Shown here: piece by piece, positions 44,066 to 55,944 of the stretch | How positions within the stretch are numbered: the stretch's first letter is position 1 | Layout of the letters: each line of letters begins with the position of its first letter | Source: Botrytis cinerea B05.10 | Lineage: Eukaryota; Ascomycota; Leotiomycetes; Helotiales; Sclerotiniaceae | DNA: 64,000 bases | Direction of reading: 5' to 3' | Assembly: GCF_000143535.2 (NCBI RefSeq) | Contig: NC_037324.1 | Span: 1,488,001-1,552,000 of the forward strand | Made by a program: the position numbers and the translations under genes | Notes under the pieces: generated by a model | What the model was told of the DNA's origin: nothing | What the model saw: the letters and a program-made list of their open reading frames with translations, nothing else | The model's database searches: none

Positions 44066-45632
44066 GATCAAATTTGTATCAAAGACGCCAGAGTGGTGAA
44101 ATAGATATGACAGTTACAAAGAACCGAGTCAATTATACTGCGACTTGTGATGCTGTCGCGATTTGACGAAAGTGAAAAGGGATGCGTGGTAGAAACCAAA
44201 GAGGGGAAAAACAAGAACCCAAAGTGAGTCCAGAAGGATGATTCTTCTGACTTGCAAATGAATTTATGAAGTCTGATCAAAGTGACCACGACAAAACCCC
44301 AGAGAGCACAAGTGAAGAAAAAGAAAGGAAATTCACTTCGCAGCTGAACAATCGCCCAATCAATGGATATTCGCTATTAGTGGCGGGATATTTTCTCGCG
44401 GGACGGAAAGAACGTACGTGGTGATGGAGAAAAATAGACAATTGGCCACACATACATCATATTTGGAAAGAGGCGACGGAATAGGGAAGACGGTTTGTAT
44501 CACGAAATCTACTAGATCCTTGAAATTCACAATCTTCGAGTGTAGATTTCACGATTGCTTTCTGCTCTCGACTTTTGCTGAATGGTGAAGAATTGCCAGA
44601 GATCCAATACATCTAATTTGTGGGAAAGACATTTAATTACGAGATTGTGCACTTTTCCAGAGGATGCGATGGCGAGATTCAGGTGGCTGCTGGCTATGTG
44701 TCCGATTCGGCTGTTGGTTCTGTGTTCGTGGGATACAAAGTACGACGAGGGCGGTACAGGAGATGATTTTCAATCATGATTGATGTTCTCTTGCTCTCTT
44801 GTACGACTTGTGCGTTTACCAGGACGAGCTTTGAGTATTTGCTTTGGTGGCCGATAGGCTGCAAGTGTATGTTCATCTGCTGCGGCATCGAAGTTTGTGG
44901 GAGATGCAGAGGGCGACGGTGATACTGCATTGAGAAAGCTGGACTCGGAATTAGACTCCGCGCACTGTGAAGGTGTAAGAGACAACATCGATCGTTTGAT
45001 GTGGTAGCTTTCTCGTGAAAACTACAATAGAGGAGTGAAAGATGCCTGACGTTCATCTTGCTTGTAGAAGAGTGAGTGGATACAAGAGAAAGAAATGAAA
45101 CATAAACTTCTTGCTCTCATTGAAGCTTTTGCTTGAAAGGTCAGGTATCACCTCAAAGCGGTCTCCAATGCTTGTGCAATGAGACTGTGCTATTGCAGGT
45201 TTGTACACCAATGAGTTTACGGGCCAGGATCCGAATGTCTGGTCTTTTCAAGTACAGTCATGATGGATACACTTTAGATGAGATACTCGTCTTGATTCCC
45301 TTGGAACAACCAAGTAAATGAATGAAGCTGTTCATTTTCATCTTCGTTGACTTCACAGCAGGATGTGATTCGTGTCGAAGCGGAAATTCACCAATTTAGT
45401 TACATGGTGGGAAATGATAATGACGGCTTGCCATATATGATTCTCAAACGTCGCGAATATGTCAGGCCAAGGTTGTAGTTACTCCAAGTTGAGACTTATC
45501 CCTAGATGTCTCTCAAAGCTCTCCAGATTCCGAAACAATCTATATTTCAAATTGAGGAAAGTAGGTGAAATTCAACACGAGTGTTTATAGCATATCACCC
45601 TCATTACTAGTCCGAGCCAACTTTCCCTCTCC
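44066..45632. other. Spacer with one possible small ORF
   Basis: Promoter side of the DHA1 transporter and 3' side of the CoA-binding gene. Apart from the small ORF at 44770-44988 (minus) I see only short chance ORFs. Confidence 0.45.
44770..44988 (-). CDS. Possible small protein (72 aa), unknown
   Basis: MLSLTPSQCAESNSESSFLN... ends with a basic helix region (AYRPPKQILKARPGKRTSRT) and EQENINHD. Composition is protein-like, but there is no recognised family and no supporting splice pattern. It could instead be the last exon of a longer gene or a chance ORF. Confidence 0.25.
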   Translation of the reverse strand: MLSLTPSQCAESNSESSFLNAVSPSPSASPTNFDAAADEHTLAAYRPPKQILKARPGKRTSRTREQENINHD

Positions 45633-46193
45633 TCACAGCTTCAAATCTCTACCGGCAGCCTTAGCAGCTCTCTCTCCATCAACCAAAACACACCAGCCCT
45701 CTCCTCCTACGGTTCCCCCCTCCTCACCTCCAACCCCACCCTCAAACTCTTTCAAAGCAAATCCTAGAATCTCATCATCATATGTTCCGGGCTGCAACCA
45801 CACACTCTTGATTCCCAGAGCTTTTGCCTCCTCCAAGACTTTCTTTGTGATTTTTGGAGGAGTGATGATAGAGACACCGGTCTCGGTTGGATGGGGGAGA
45901 GCGGAGATTGAGGGAAGAGTGGAGTAATCGGTGGAACCGACTTTAATGGAGGGGGAGGAGGGGTTGATAGGAGTTGCTGGAAGACCGTAGGCCGTGTACC
46001 ATGCGAATACTATGGGGGGAAAGTGTTAGTTTAAAGCTGCAGAAAATGAAGATGGACACTTGGATTCCAGTATAAATGCAAGAAATCATGGTGGTTTACT
46101 TTTATGTCCAAACTTTGCAGGGTCCGAAGAGGCGCCTACGACAGCGAAGTAAGGAGAGGAGAAGAAGGTACGAGCTGCGGCTTCTGATGCCAT
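45633..46193 (-). CDS. CoA-binding (Rossmann) domain protein, YccU-like
   Basis: Two exons: 46193-46100 and 46009-45633; intron 90 bp; 156 residues. The join FGHK|IFAWYTAYGLPATPINP restores the fold. The glycine-rich nucleotide/CoA loop is FAVVGASSDPAKFGHK near residues 16-31, followed by PINPSSPSIKVGSTDYSTLP and the conserved IKSVWLQPGTYDDE. This matches the small stand-alone CoA_binding family (bacterial YccU; fungal homologues of unknown role), related to the CoA-binding domain of succinyl-CoA synthetase. A Gly/Glu-rich loop (EGGVGGEEGGTVGGEG) near the C-terminus precedes the final strand CVLVDGERAA. No targeting signal is evident, so it is likely cytosolic or mitochondrial. Confidence 0.9.
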
Positions 46194-47826
46194 TTTTCTT
46201 AGCATTGAGAGGATTAAATCTTGTAGAAGAGAATCAAGAAGGGCATCGAAGGACGACAGTTACTTGTTTATGAATGGAATTTGAACTGATAAGAAGAAGA
46301 CTCGGGTCCCATGTCGAATGACACCATTGATAGTAGATATCACAATTTGATAAAGCTCTATGAGGAAGGTTGCTGATGCCTCGGTTACGGATACTGATAG
46401 GAAGGAGTGCACGGGCTTGGTTTTGATCTGCAGTCTGACAACTCCCACGTTCCTGAGTCTGAGACGACAACATGCATGTTGATTTTATTCAAGATATCAT
46501 TGTACAGAGATGTAGAAATTCTGGAATGGTCTGGTATTCCTTAGCAAATCTCGAAGAATGCGACGGTTGATACGCCTCCACAAATACTTATACCGTGGAG
46601 AGTTGAGGTGACGCTCTATACCTCAACTATTTCGCGGAGCTTGAAAATGGTAGAGTGACACATGGCTGGTGTTAAACGAGGAAGAGCGAAATCTGCAAGT
46701 CTGGCTGGTATATTTCGAGCTGGCCCTGCAGAAGGAGAATGAATTTAATTTGAAGGAAAGGTAGGTGGCTCAACGCACAGGGAGATACCACTTATGTACT
46801 CTGTCCTTGGTCCATCTATGAAATGGTGGAGGTCATCTCGCACTGATCGCGGTGCTAAGATCAATCTTCTTTACACACATACCAGTACCATCTAATTAGT
46901 AGTCGCCAGACGGCAGGACGTCCGGGTCCATGTACGCAACGTGATTCCTCGCTGCAATTCGACCGAATCTTCATCAAAATATACGAGTCCGAGCAACTAC
47001 CGCGCCAGTGCGGCACATTCAAGATGAAACGTGTCGATCATTCCAAACGCAGCTGCCACGGTTTGGGTTTGATCTGAATTAGAAATTCCCCTTTTAGTAC
47101 TAGACCTCAAGCTGCGAGCTAGGTTTTGATCGCTGCAAGGGTTACGATTGGATGAGAATGGTATATTTCAGGAACCTCGGGAAGCTAACTCGTCTGAAAA
47201 TGCAAGTGCATGAATTTAAGCCCTATGAAATATCAGAAAATTAGCTCATATTCGCGTCAATGGGGGTTATACGGAAATCGGAACGTATGAGATTGTATGT
47301 GATGTGGATTCGAATGGGATTCATTATGCGCTGAGGCGCAGTTGAGTGTACGGAATAATTGTTCGTCTCGAGTTCGAGTTCACTTACTTGTACGCATTGT
47401 CTGCAAATTTCTCTTGGTCTTCTTGATGCTTTTATGACATTCATGCCTTTGATAATTATTTTCCCATTTTTTCTATTTTTGACATCTACTCTTTAAGACT
47501 GCTAGACGGTCAGTTGGGTTTCTAGATCTGTTTCTTGTGTAGTTTTTTTTCTTCTTTTATTTTCAAAGTCATTCCTTTACTTTACATTTTGTAGGCGGTT
47601 TTTGAGAGATCGCACGACATTCATTTGAGATTAAGAGATTGAGAGAAAAGGAGAAGAGAAGGGAGATTACATCGAATAATTCAACACGATTTGACGACTG
47701 TACAAGCGAGTTGGATCAAAAATATATGAAGGGAAACACATCAAAGATAGAAGATTCTAAGAGGCACTTAATTGGCATCGAATCGATTAAACGAATTGCG
47801 AGAACACTTGACAGCGAACGGGAATC
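46194..47826. other. Divergent spacer, no gene seen
   Basis: About 1.6 kb between the CoA-binding gene (-) and an MFS gene (+), expected to hold both promoters. Short ORFs on both strands show no family. A GAGA-rich leader lies at ~47630-47680. Confidence 0.45.
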
Positions 47827-49842
47827 ATGGCATCTATAACTGAACCACAACCTGTTCTTCAAAAATCCGAACACTCAAGAAAAGGGGATGACGAAAGTGG
47901 AATTGATGATGGGATGAAAGGAAAATTGAGGAGGGATACTATCAGTGGAAAATTAAAGTTTTGGTCAGGAAATAATGCGAATGCGAGAGAGAAGAAAGTT
48001 GAGGGCTTTCCAAAGATGGATGAAGGGACTTTAAAAACATTTGTGGAAAAGGTTAAGCCTTTTGATTTTGAGAAGGATATGGAAGAGTGGGAAGACGAGA
48101 AGTTTAGTCATGATTCAAATATGGATCCTTTGGTATGTATTCTATTTCTGTTGTTTGCCATTTGGTATCGAATAAAACGTATTGCAAAATCTTCGAAGCG
48201 AGTGATACTAACACACTACAGAACTGGTGTCCTCATCGCAAAAATCTCGCATTCTTCACTCTGTGCCTTGCTTTCTCAATAGTAGGCATGCAACGCCTAA
48301 TGTTCGTTTCTGTAAATGCAGTCATCACAGCGCAGTTCTCGATCTCATCTACTCAAACTGCATTGTTAACAGGAGTTGCATTCATTTTCTCTGCGATCAG
48401 CAGTCCATTCTGGGAAATACTGAATATGAAAGTGGGAAAGAGAGGGATTTTCATTTTTGCCGCGGCTTTGATGTTGGTCGGTAGTTTGTGGAATATGCAT
48501 GTTCAGAGTTATGGTCAGTTTCTGGGAGGGAGAATGCTGCAGGGAGTAGGATGGGGAGCTTTTGAAGCGTTGGCTAGAGGTGCCATGGCAGAAATGTACT
48601 TTGTGAGTATTACCTCAGGCTCTTTTCTGTCGAATCACTAGTTCTGGAAGCGGAAAAGCTCAAGCAGGGAAATTATTCAAACTTAAAGAAACATACTAAC
48701 GAAAATAGGAATCACAACTCCCCACTCGCCTAAACATCCTCTCAACAATAGATGTCTTTTTCACATGGGGAACCCCTATTGTCGGTGGATATCTAAGCCA
48801 GACAATTGATGGGTACGGAAATCAAATCATGGTAGTGAACATCATTCAAGCCATTTCGATTTTCCTCTTGATCGTCGCCTTTCCGGAAACATCTTTCTAT
48901 CGCACTTCTCATCCTACTCCTCCTACATCTCTCCCTACCATATCCTTGCAATCTTGGTGGAAAACATTACATCTCATGCCATATTGGGGCAATCCTTCCA
49001 AAGAAGACTTATTAAGACCACTCAAGAAACTTGTCTCTCCCATCACACTTCTTACATTCGTCATGGCTTCACTACCAATCGCATCAGCGTACGCATTTGC
49101 ACTAACTCTCTCGAGTTTTCTCTCCGCTTCACCACTATTCATCTTCCCAAGTCAAGTAGGATATATCTTCATCGGACCCTTCGTTCTCTCCATCATATCC
49201 TACGGTCTCTTATCCATCGTCTCCCCGGGCAAACCCATCATTCCTTCCTCCGAAAAAGTCCGCGGAGGAACCCCAACCAGCGCCCTCCGCATTGCAATCC
49301 CCGGTCTGATCCTCTTCACCACAGGCACCATCGCCTTCTCACAATACGTATCCACAACCCTCATCCCCCAAGCCACGAAAGTCAGCTCCACCGTCTTCGT
49401 AGTCTCCGATCCGGGTATGGAATGTAGTCTCAAGGTGATCAGTTTAATCTTTGGTGTTTTGGTGGCGGGAGCGGCGATCCTGGGATTCGCGGTGGAGAAA
49501 TACCTGGCGATTCAACAGGGTATGGATGATCGTGGGAAGGGAGAGGGTCAGAGAGGGAGAGGGGGCTTGGATAGAGCTCATGCCGTTTTGCAAAATTTGT
49601 TTACGGGGGTTTTGATCGTAGCGATGCCGAGTTGGATCGAGCAGGGCATGGGCGACGAGATGGGTGGGGTCATGGGATTGAAGGATACGGGGTATGGAGT
49701 TGGAATTTTTGGGTTTGTAGGGGGGGTGGCGGTCGTGGTGGGGTTGTGGATGGTGGGGGGGAGGGTTGCGGGGGGAGATGCTGAGGGGAGGAGGAGGAGG
49801 GAGGATGACGGGCTTTATAGGATTAGGGAGTTGGAGGTTTAG
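47827..49842 (+). CDS. MFS transporter with long cytosolic N-terminus
   Basis: Three exons: 47827-48132, 48222-48602, 48709-49842; introns 89 and 106 bp, both phase 0; 606 residues. The join DPLN|WCPHRKN gives the (D)P.NW motif that precedes helix 1 in many fungal MFS drug transporters. Further blocks are FVSVNAVITAQFSISSTQTA, MLQGVGWGAFEALARGAMAE and WGTPIVGGYLSQ. The N-terminal ~100 residues are charged and cytosolic. A loop between helices 6 and 7 carries the segment WWKTLHLMPYWGNPSKEDLL. The C-terminus is Gly/Arg-rich and basic. The 3' part of exon 3 (from ~49440) is much G-richer than the 5' part. The substrate is unknown. Adjacent to, but not co-oriented with, the DHA1 transporter at 42335-44065. 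Confidence 0.9.
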
Positions 49843-50502
49843 AGGTTTAGAGGGGGAAAATGTATTTAGTGTATGTAGTTTGGTAGCCGAAAACAGAAGG
49901 CGGGATTATATAGGGTGGATTGGTCTAGGATTGCATGGAATGGAATGGATAGAGCCGGGCCGGGCATCGAAAGATTCGGTAGCGGAGTTACGGTTACGGT
50001 TACGGTTACGGAGGGAGTCACGGGGTATATATTAATCAGTTGATCTGATTGATGTATGTATGTATGTATGTATATATACTACTATGATATGATATAATAT
50101 AATATGATATGATAGATGAATTAATTTCTATAAAATTCCGATATTTGGTTTTCATCTCGTTGTTTCCTTTTCCCTTTTGCTTTTTTTTGGGGGGGGGGGG
50201 GGGGGGGTTCTTGAATCGGTGAATGGAAAATTGTTAGTGGCGATTAGTTTGTTGGGAATACATGTATATATATATGTATATGTATATAGAGTTAGTTATT
50301 CGATATGAGGTATTGGTATTGATATTGGTATTCTGTATTCGAGGATTAAGTGGGTAGTCAGAGAAAGAAAGAAATAAATGATTGCTTTGCTGTCTGATCA
50401 GTATCATATGTATTATTATAATCCACCCCGTCCCGCAGTTCTCAGCCTATCTTCCTATAAACCACACACATATATATATAAAATCCTACGAATACCCCCT
50501 CT
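49843..50502. other. Convergent spacer with G-tract
   Basis: Shared 3' region of the MFS gene (+) and the prenylcysteine-lyase-like gene (-). It contains GTTACG repeats near 49990-50010, an ATGT array at 50054-50072, and a 19-base G homopolymer. No gene seen. Confidence 0.5.
50189..50207 (+). repeat. 19-base G homopolymer
   Basis: Eight T residues followed by nineteen consecutive G residues. It is length-unstable and prone to sequencing error. Confidence 0.95.
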
Positions 50503-52374
50503 TCACACCCGTCCAAACTTCGCCTCCACCTCCTCCAAAATCTCCCTCGCGATATTCTCCCCGACCATCCTCCCCCCGTTCCACGCCCCCTCCACCAAGC
50601 TCCCCAGTACCCCCTCTATCCCCCTCGTCGTCCATATATGATCTCCAAGTTTCAGAGATCCCTTGTCTTCTGTTGTGTCTGGGAGGAACGTTTGTGTGTG
50701 CGGATACGCGTGGCGAATCTCCTGCTGATTCCAAGTTTCGATCTGCGTTGTGTTGGGGAGATGGAGGATGCTGGTGAAGGAAGTGGGGGTGATGGGTTGG
50801 GAGGAGAGGAGACGGTGGAGATATTGCTGGGGGGTGGGATTTGGTGCTTGCGGAGGATGGTGAATGGTGCGGAGAAGAGAAAGTTCGATGAGTGAGTTGA
50901 AGGGGGATGTAGAGGGTTGTTTTGGATCAAGGATGGGTAGGAGTTGTGCGGGTAGGGGCGATCGTGCGTTCTTGAGGTATGAAGTGAGGAGTGAGGAGGT
51001 GGTGAAGAATGTGATGTATAGGGGTTGGTATTCGGGATCCTGGGTATCGTCGCGAGGGTAAAGTGATTTGCCGTCCTGTGTTTCTCCTAGCAATTCTGTG
51101 TAGTTGAACGGCGCGGCAATGATAATTTTATCAAACTCTTCGGTGCCTGGGACGACCTCATTATGTGCTGAGTTTTCCCATTGTATCACCCACTTTGCAT
51201 GATTTCCGATGACTTCTTCCCAGCGAGCCTGGATCACTTTTGTAGCGAGATTTAGTTTTGCTTTGTTCTCTTTGAATGCCCTCTCCATTGCCATTTGATA
51301 GAATCCATGATTTATCGCCTTCGTAGACCCGGATTCTTCTCGCTCAAGTGCAATGCTTAGTGTTAAGTCACTCATCTGCCCAATCAACTGTCCAGTATGA
51401 CGACGAACTTGAGGGGCTAGTATGTCTCGTACATAATTTCCTCCGACTCCATTTTTCTTCAGTCTTGCGGTTGCGGGAAGGCTAAATGGGGTGTATCTAT
51501 ATTTGTTGGACATTATGGTGGTCAGATCTCTGACAGATGATACCCCTATAGTGTCGAGTTTAGGGAGGAAATTATGAAAGAACTTCATGGTGCCTGTTGG
51601 AATTCTTGGAGCGTGCCAGGTAGAAGGACCATATCTGAACAGGAGATAGAGATAATGCTTCCAGGGAGTGGTAGCATAAGGTCGGTATGTTTCGGTAACG
51701 ATATTGTTTCCGTTGAAACTGCCAATGTCAGTTGTTAATTCATTGTTTGAACACATTTGAGATAGTAAAGCAGTGTACACTTACTATCCAACCTTTCCCA
51801 TTCCAAGATTTTCGCTTTCAATAGCAACATCGTTTTGCACCTTCACATCCTCCATCCTGCCAATAATACTCAATAGCTTTCCATTAAATGCTCCACTCGC
51901 AACATCTTCAGCCTCAAGCTCCACGCCATCTGTATCCTCGACCACCATCCTGCCGCCAACTCTCGTCTTCTCTTCATATAACACAATCTCAACTTGCACA
52001 TCAACATTTCGATCTTTGAACTCCTGGCTAAACCGTGAAATCCCATCTCTCACACCCTGAACCGCGCCAACCCCCGCAGGTCCAGCACCAATAATTCCAA
52101 TCTTAACATTCACGACGGTTGCAGCTTTCCAAATGATAGATACCAACAAGAAACCCGAGCCGAGAATTATGAGTGCAGTCAGAAACGCCCCGATGACAGT
52201 GAGCAATATTCTAGAGAGCTTCCTGCTCTTTCTGTCATTCCCATTCTCCAAGTCCGAGCGAAGATCCCGGGTTACTGTTCGAAGAAGAGGTGATGATTCC
52301 GAGTATGAGTATGTCGGAGGACTTCCAGGCGTATATGGCGGTGGTGGGCCATCCTCATTATTCTTGGTTGTCAT
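50503..52374 (-). CDS. Prenylcysteine lyase/oxidase-like flavoprotein with N-terminal PPxY tail and membrane anchor
   Basis: Two exons: 52374-51785 and 51718-50503; intron 66 bp; 601 residues. The join KVGY|FNGNNIVTETYRP removes a premature stop. The N-terminal ~52 residues carry two PPxY motifs (PPPPYT, PPTY) and SSPLLR, then one membrane helix (about 56-82). The FAD-binding loop GIIGAGPAG (93-101) and VLYEEKTRVGGRM follow. The remainder, including KKNGVGGNYVRDILAPQVRR, matches the prenylcysteine lyase domain. Family members oxidise the thioether of prenylcysteine, releasing cysteine, an isoprenoid aldehyde and H2O2. The helix position suggests a lumenal catalytic domain with a cytosolic PPxY tail, a site for WW-domain proteins such as Rsp5; that is inference. 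The neighbouring gene at 52902-53150 repeats the same tail and helix. Confidence 0.85.
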
Positions 52375-52901
52375 ATTTGCTTGATATCAACACAATCGCT
52401 GATTATTGAAAGACTCACGACGAGATTGCAATGTTGAGATTCTAGTCCATCATATGGAGCTGAAAATCACAGTCCTAATCTTGATACATGGACTGAGGTG
52501 ATGGTCATCAAATGTATTGCGCCTCCGTGTGACGGTCGCAATGCGGCCGCCTGCATAAAACAGGGTACAATCATACACTAGGATTGGACACCGTCACCGG
52601 TCGCTATCTTGATAGGCTTTTGTGACACAGCCATTGTCGTATGTGAGGCATACTTACAATTACAGTGTGATTATCATTTGACTGGTTGTGCATTAACCTG
52701 GTATTGTTCAAGCGGCAAACCAACTCAGAAATCATCGATATTGTGAATAAGTATCGTGATCAACTCAACACCCTTCCAAAACCAATATGAAAATGTGCGT
52801 CCCGTTCCGATTTTATTTTTTTGAACAACTCCATCCTCATGCACCTCCAGACTCACTGAATTCCACCGATTCCACATCCTCATCTGCTTTCCTAATGTTC
52901 A
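52375..52901. other. Spacer between the two PPxY genes
   Basis: About 530 bp forming the promoter of the prenylcysteine-lyase-like gene and the 3' flank of the small PPxY gene. No ORF worth listing. Confidence 0.5.
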
Positions 52902-53150
52902 CTAACCCCCCTCCTTCGGCCAAAAAATACTGAACACCACCACCATAGTGAGAACAATATAAAACGCGCCCACCAACGAGATAATAAAAATCGACATCCA
53001 AGTAGCTGCTCTGAATCTCGATGCATCGTCTGATCTAAGAACTGGAGTTTGATAAGGACGAGGCTCGGTCGGCAGGTGGAGATGTAGAAGAGGTGTCCTT
53101 TCTGTATATGAGGGCGGACGGGATGTATATGGCGGAGGAGGATCGTTCAT
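52902..53150 (-). CDS. Small PPxY-tailed single-pass membrane protein (82 aa)
   Basis: True ATG at 53150, single exon. MNDPPPPYTSRPPSYTERTP gives PPPPYT and PPSY motifs followed by TPLL, then a linker and one hydrophobic segment (about 50-76, MSIFIISLVGAFYIVLTMVV) ending WPKEGG. The order PPPPYT - PP(T/S)Y - (S/T)PLL - linker - helix is the same as at the N-terminus of the adjacent prenylcysteine-lyase-like protein, but the catalytic domain is missing. It is either a truncated duplicate or an independent small PPxY adaptor. PPxY motifs near a membrane helix are a known pattern in Rsp5/Nedd4 adaptors. The role here is unproven. Confidence 0.65.
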   Translation of the reverse strand: MNDPPPPYTSRPPSYTERTPLLHLHLPTEPRPYQTPVLRSDDASRFRAATWMSIFIISLVGAFYIVLTMVVVFSIFWPKEGG

Positions 53151-53697
53151 CTTGATATCGATCAGGTGTATGTGTATCTTTCAATTTGAGCTAGGAGGGT
53201 AGAGTGAAGGAGTGGGAAATCGCTTCATAGATATAACCACAGTTAGAATTGTAAGATTTCTTCATCATGGTTAACAGCATGGCATTCGTATTCGCTTGTG
53301 CGTTGTGATTGGCTTTCTGTCTGGAGATCTGACAGTCGTATAACCTATGTGAGTAGGGGTTGGTGGGGTGGCTGATGAAATTGCGGGGTAGAAACGAGCC
53401 AAATCAGACGCCATGCAAATAGCGAATGAAATTTGTTCCTGGGAAATCAAGGATAAAACACGGTGCATGGCTGTAACACAATATACAGAGAACTTGGAAA
53501 ATGATAAAACCATTGAGCAATGATCTATTGTATCGCTCGCCAATATTAACCATGGCCTTTTCTCCCCCATAAAGTGGAGGGGATCTACTTCGCTTAATCT
53601 CCTTATTCTTGAAGTCAAAATTCAAAATTAACATTCCACCAAATCATTTCTTAACACTCCCACTTCTGCAATTGTCACTCTAACTAATTACCTAGAG
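53151..53697. other. Spacer, no supported gene
   Basis: Promoter side of the small PPxY gene and 3' side of the SDR gene. Short minus-strand ORFs at 53271-53634 show no recognisable protein. Confidence 0.45.
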
Positions 53698-54784
53698 CTA
53701 ATCCCTCAACCCAGCTAGTCCCTTTCCACCATTCAATGGCAAAATAGAAAGCCAACTAGTCTGTAACGCCTTCTTCTCCGTAATCTCCTTGCTATACTCC
53801 TCCATTTCCTCAACATCCCAATTAACTCCGACCATTCCTCCCCTTAAATGGTCTGCTCTCTCCTGCACTAGATACAATGCTAACATACCGGTCAAATCAG
53901 CATGATCGAGTGCATATGGTTTGAATCCATCCGACACCATATCAGTCGGTACGATTCCTGGCATCACAGTGAAGACACGGAGGGAAGGATGTTCGAGGTG
54001 AAGATGTTCGACTAAACGTTGTTCGGCAAGCTTAGAGATATCGTATGTGGATCCACCGGGTACTGTGAGACCAGCCCGTCCGGAGGAGAGGGTAATAATT
54101 GTGCCAGTTGGCGATTTGGGAGAAGGTTGGGATCGGATGAAGTGGTGGGTCATATGATAAAGACCTTTGAGATTAATTTCCTAGGTTTCATCAAAAGTTA
54201 GCTTCGTTTTCTTCAATTGTCTCATCTCAATTCGTCGAGATGGACATTGACGTCGACGTGAAAGAAAACTCACAAATCCCTTCCACCAAACACTTGGTTC
54301 CGTCTCTCCAATCATGCCATATTCCATAAATCCAGCGTTATTCAATAGAACATCAGCAGGTCTACCAAATTCCTTCTGCACGGTCTCATAAAGATTCTTA
54401 ACATCTTCTTCATTCGCAATATCGACTTTCACGCTAAGAAACTTGGTCTTCGGACTAATAGGCTGGAGTTTCTCGATAAGGGAGTCTATGGGCGGGACTC
54501 GACGAGCTGCGAGTACTATACCGGATGCATGTGCTTCGGCCCAGACTTTTGCCGCTGCCTGATTTGAGATGCTGTTAGAATGGAAAATCAAGATTGTATG
54601 ACAGAAAATATGAAACACAGCTTACAGCTCCAATACCAGCACTAGCTCCCGTGATGATAATAATTTTCCCAGATTGATCGTTCGCTGGATTTTTAAAATC
54701 AATAGCCCAATAAGGATCACGATGAACAGATTTGGTGATAGAAAAAGGCGTAGTATACGCATCAGGGTCTATTAATTCGCCCAT
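53698..54784 (-). CDS. Short-chain dehydrogenase/reductase (classical SDR)
   Basis: Three exons on the minus strand: 54784-54626, 54558-54274, 54180-53698; introns 67 and 93 bp, phase 0; 308 residues. The joins give GIGA|AAAKVWAEA and WKGF|EINLKGLYHM. The cofactor loop is TGASAGIG at about 45-52; NNAG is at 126-129; catalytic Ser at 180/181 (LSSGRAG), Tyr194 and Lys198 (YDISK). The residue after strand 2 (AARR) suggests NADP(H). The N-terminal ~40 residues (MGELIDPDAYTTPFSITKSV) precede the fold and are shared by a group of fungal SDRs. The C-terminal extension is charged. The start is the first true ATG; an upstream open stretch lacks an ATG. The substrate is unknown. It is likely cytosolic. 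Confidence 0.92.
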
Positions 54785-55944
54785 TTTCAATTTTGATATG
54801 TGTTTGATCAAAGGAGAATCACTGAGCAGATCAAGTGTCTGGATTTCGTGCAAGAGCTGGAGTTTTATTGTGCAGTAGATGTGGTGTGCTGGAATACCAA
54901 TTCTTCAGAAGAGGGGAAGTTTTGTTCTTTGTAGTAGCAGAGCAAAGTAGAATGCAATTTGATTTAAATATGAAAGCAGACATCGAAAGAAATGAAGGGA
55001 CCCGTCAAGTATTATATACTCACAGCCATAAATCCAAAATCCACCCACGGAATTAACACCAATTGCCAACTCAGCAATAGCAATCAACTCCTCTTTCAAG
55101 CATCTTACAAAGTAATCGCCGAATTCTTATAAAGCAACATAATGCCGTTGTATCTGGTCCTCATGTCCCTGGCTGCGATTGATCGCTGACCACTCAACCC
55201 CCAGTACAAGAATCTAAATTGGAGAACAACCAGATCGGAATGAATGGAAATCTGCACTTGAGAGGTGAGACGTGTCGAAAATGTATATTGATCCACTACA
55301 CTCGATTTTACAAAGTCTATTGAAAACCTTAAATTTCAACGCTTCCGCAGAAGCGCCCGTCGGGATAAAGATCATGTCACCGTGCTAGCACTTACGCGAA
55401 CACCTCGGCATAGGTTTCGTAATCTTGGCTTTTAGACCCTCAAGCAATATTACAGTGTGAATCGTGGTACATTGTTGACCGTGTCATCTCGATTTTCGAG
55501 GATTTTGGTGCTGAAAGGCGGCCCAGAAGAGGGGGTGGTCAGAAAATAGAGTAGTTAACTTGTGAGGTGAGAATAATATTCTAGACTCTAGCTTGGTCAT
55601 CAAGCTTTGAAATATAAATACATCCGATTGGCTATACCAATGGCCGCAAAAGGTTTAGTCTAATCAGCACCGCGTAACAAAGGAGAATTGACCTGCGTGT
55701 TAGCTTAATACTCGTTGCAATCGTTTACTCACAAATTTAGTGAACTTTGTGTCAAGCGAAGTGATCAGATTGCAATCTATTGGAAGGAGGGTATGAAGGT
55801 AAAAGGTTCTCTCGAACCCATCAAATATAGCATATGTCATCGGTTATCTACGTTATATGCGCATTATCATAACTCCATGAGGCCCAGCCCAGCCCAGCCC
55901 AGAACCATTGAACGCTGGAACTTTTTTGTGAAACCACACATAAT
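54785..55944. other. Spacer, no gene seen
   Basis: About 1.2 kb between the SDR promoter side and the eIF3d 3' end. A short CAGCC direct repeat lies near 55884-55900. No credible ORF. Confidence 0.5.
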
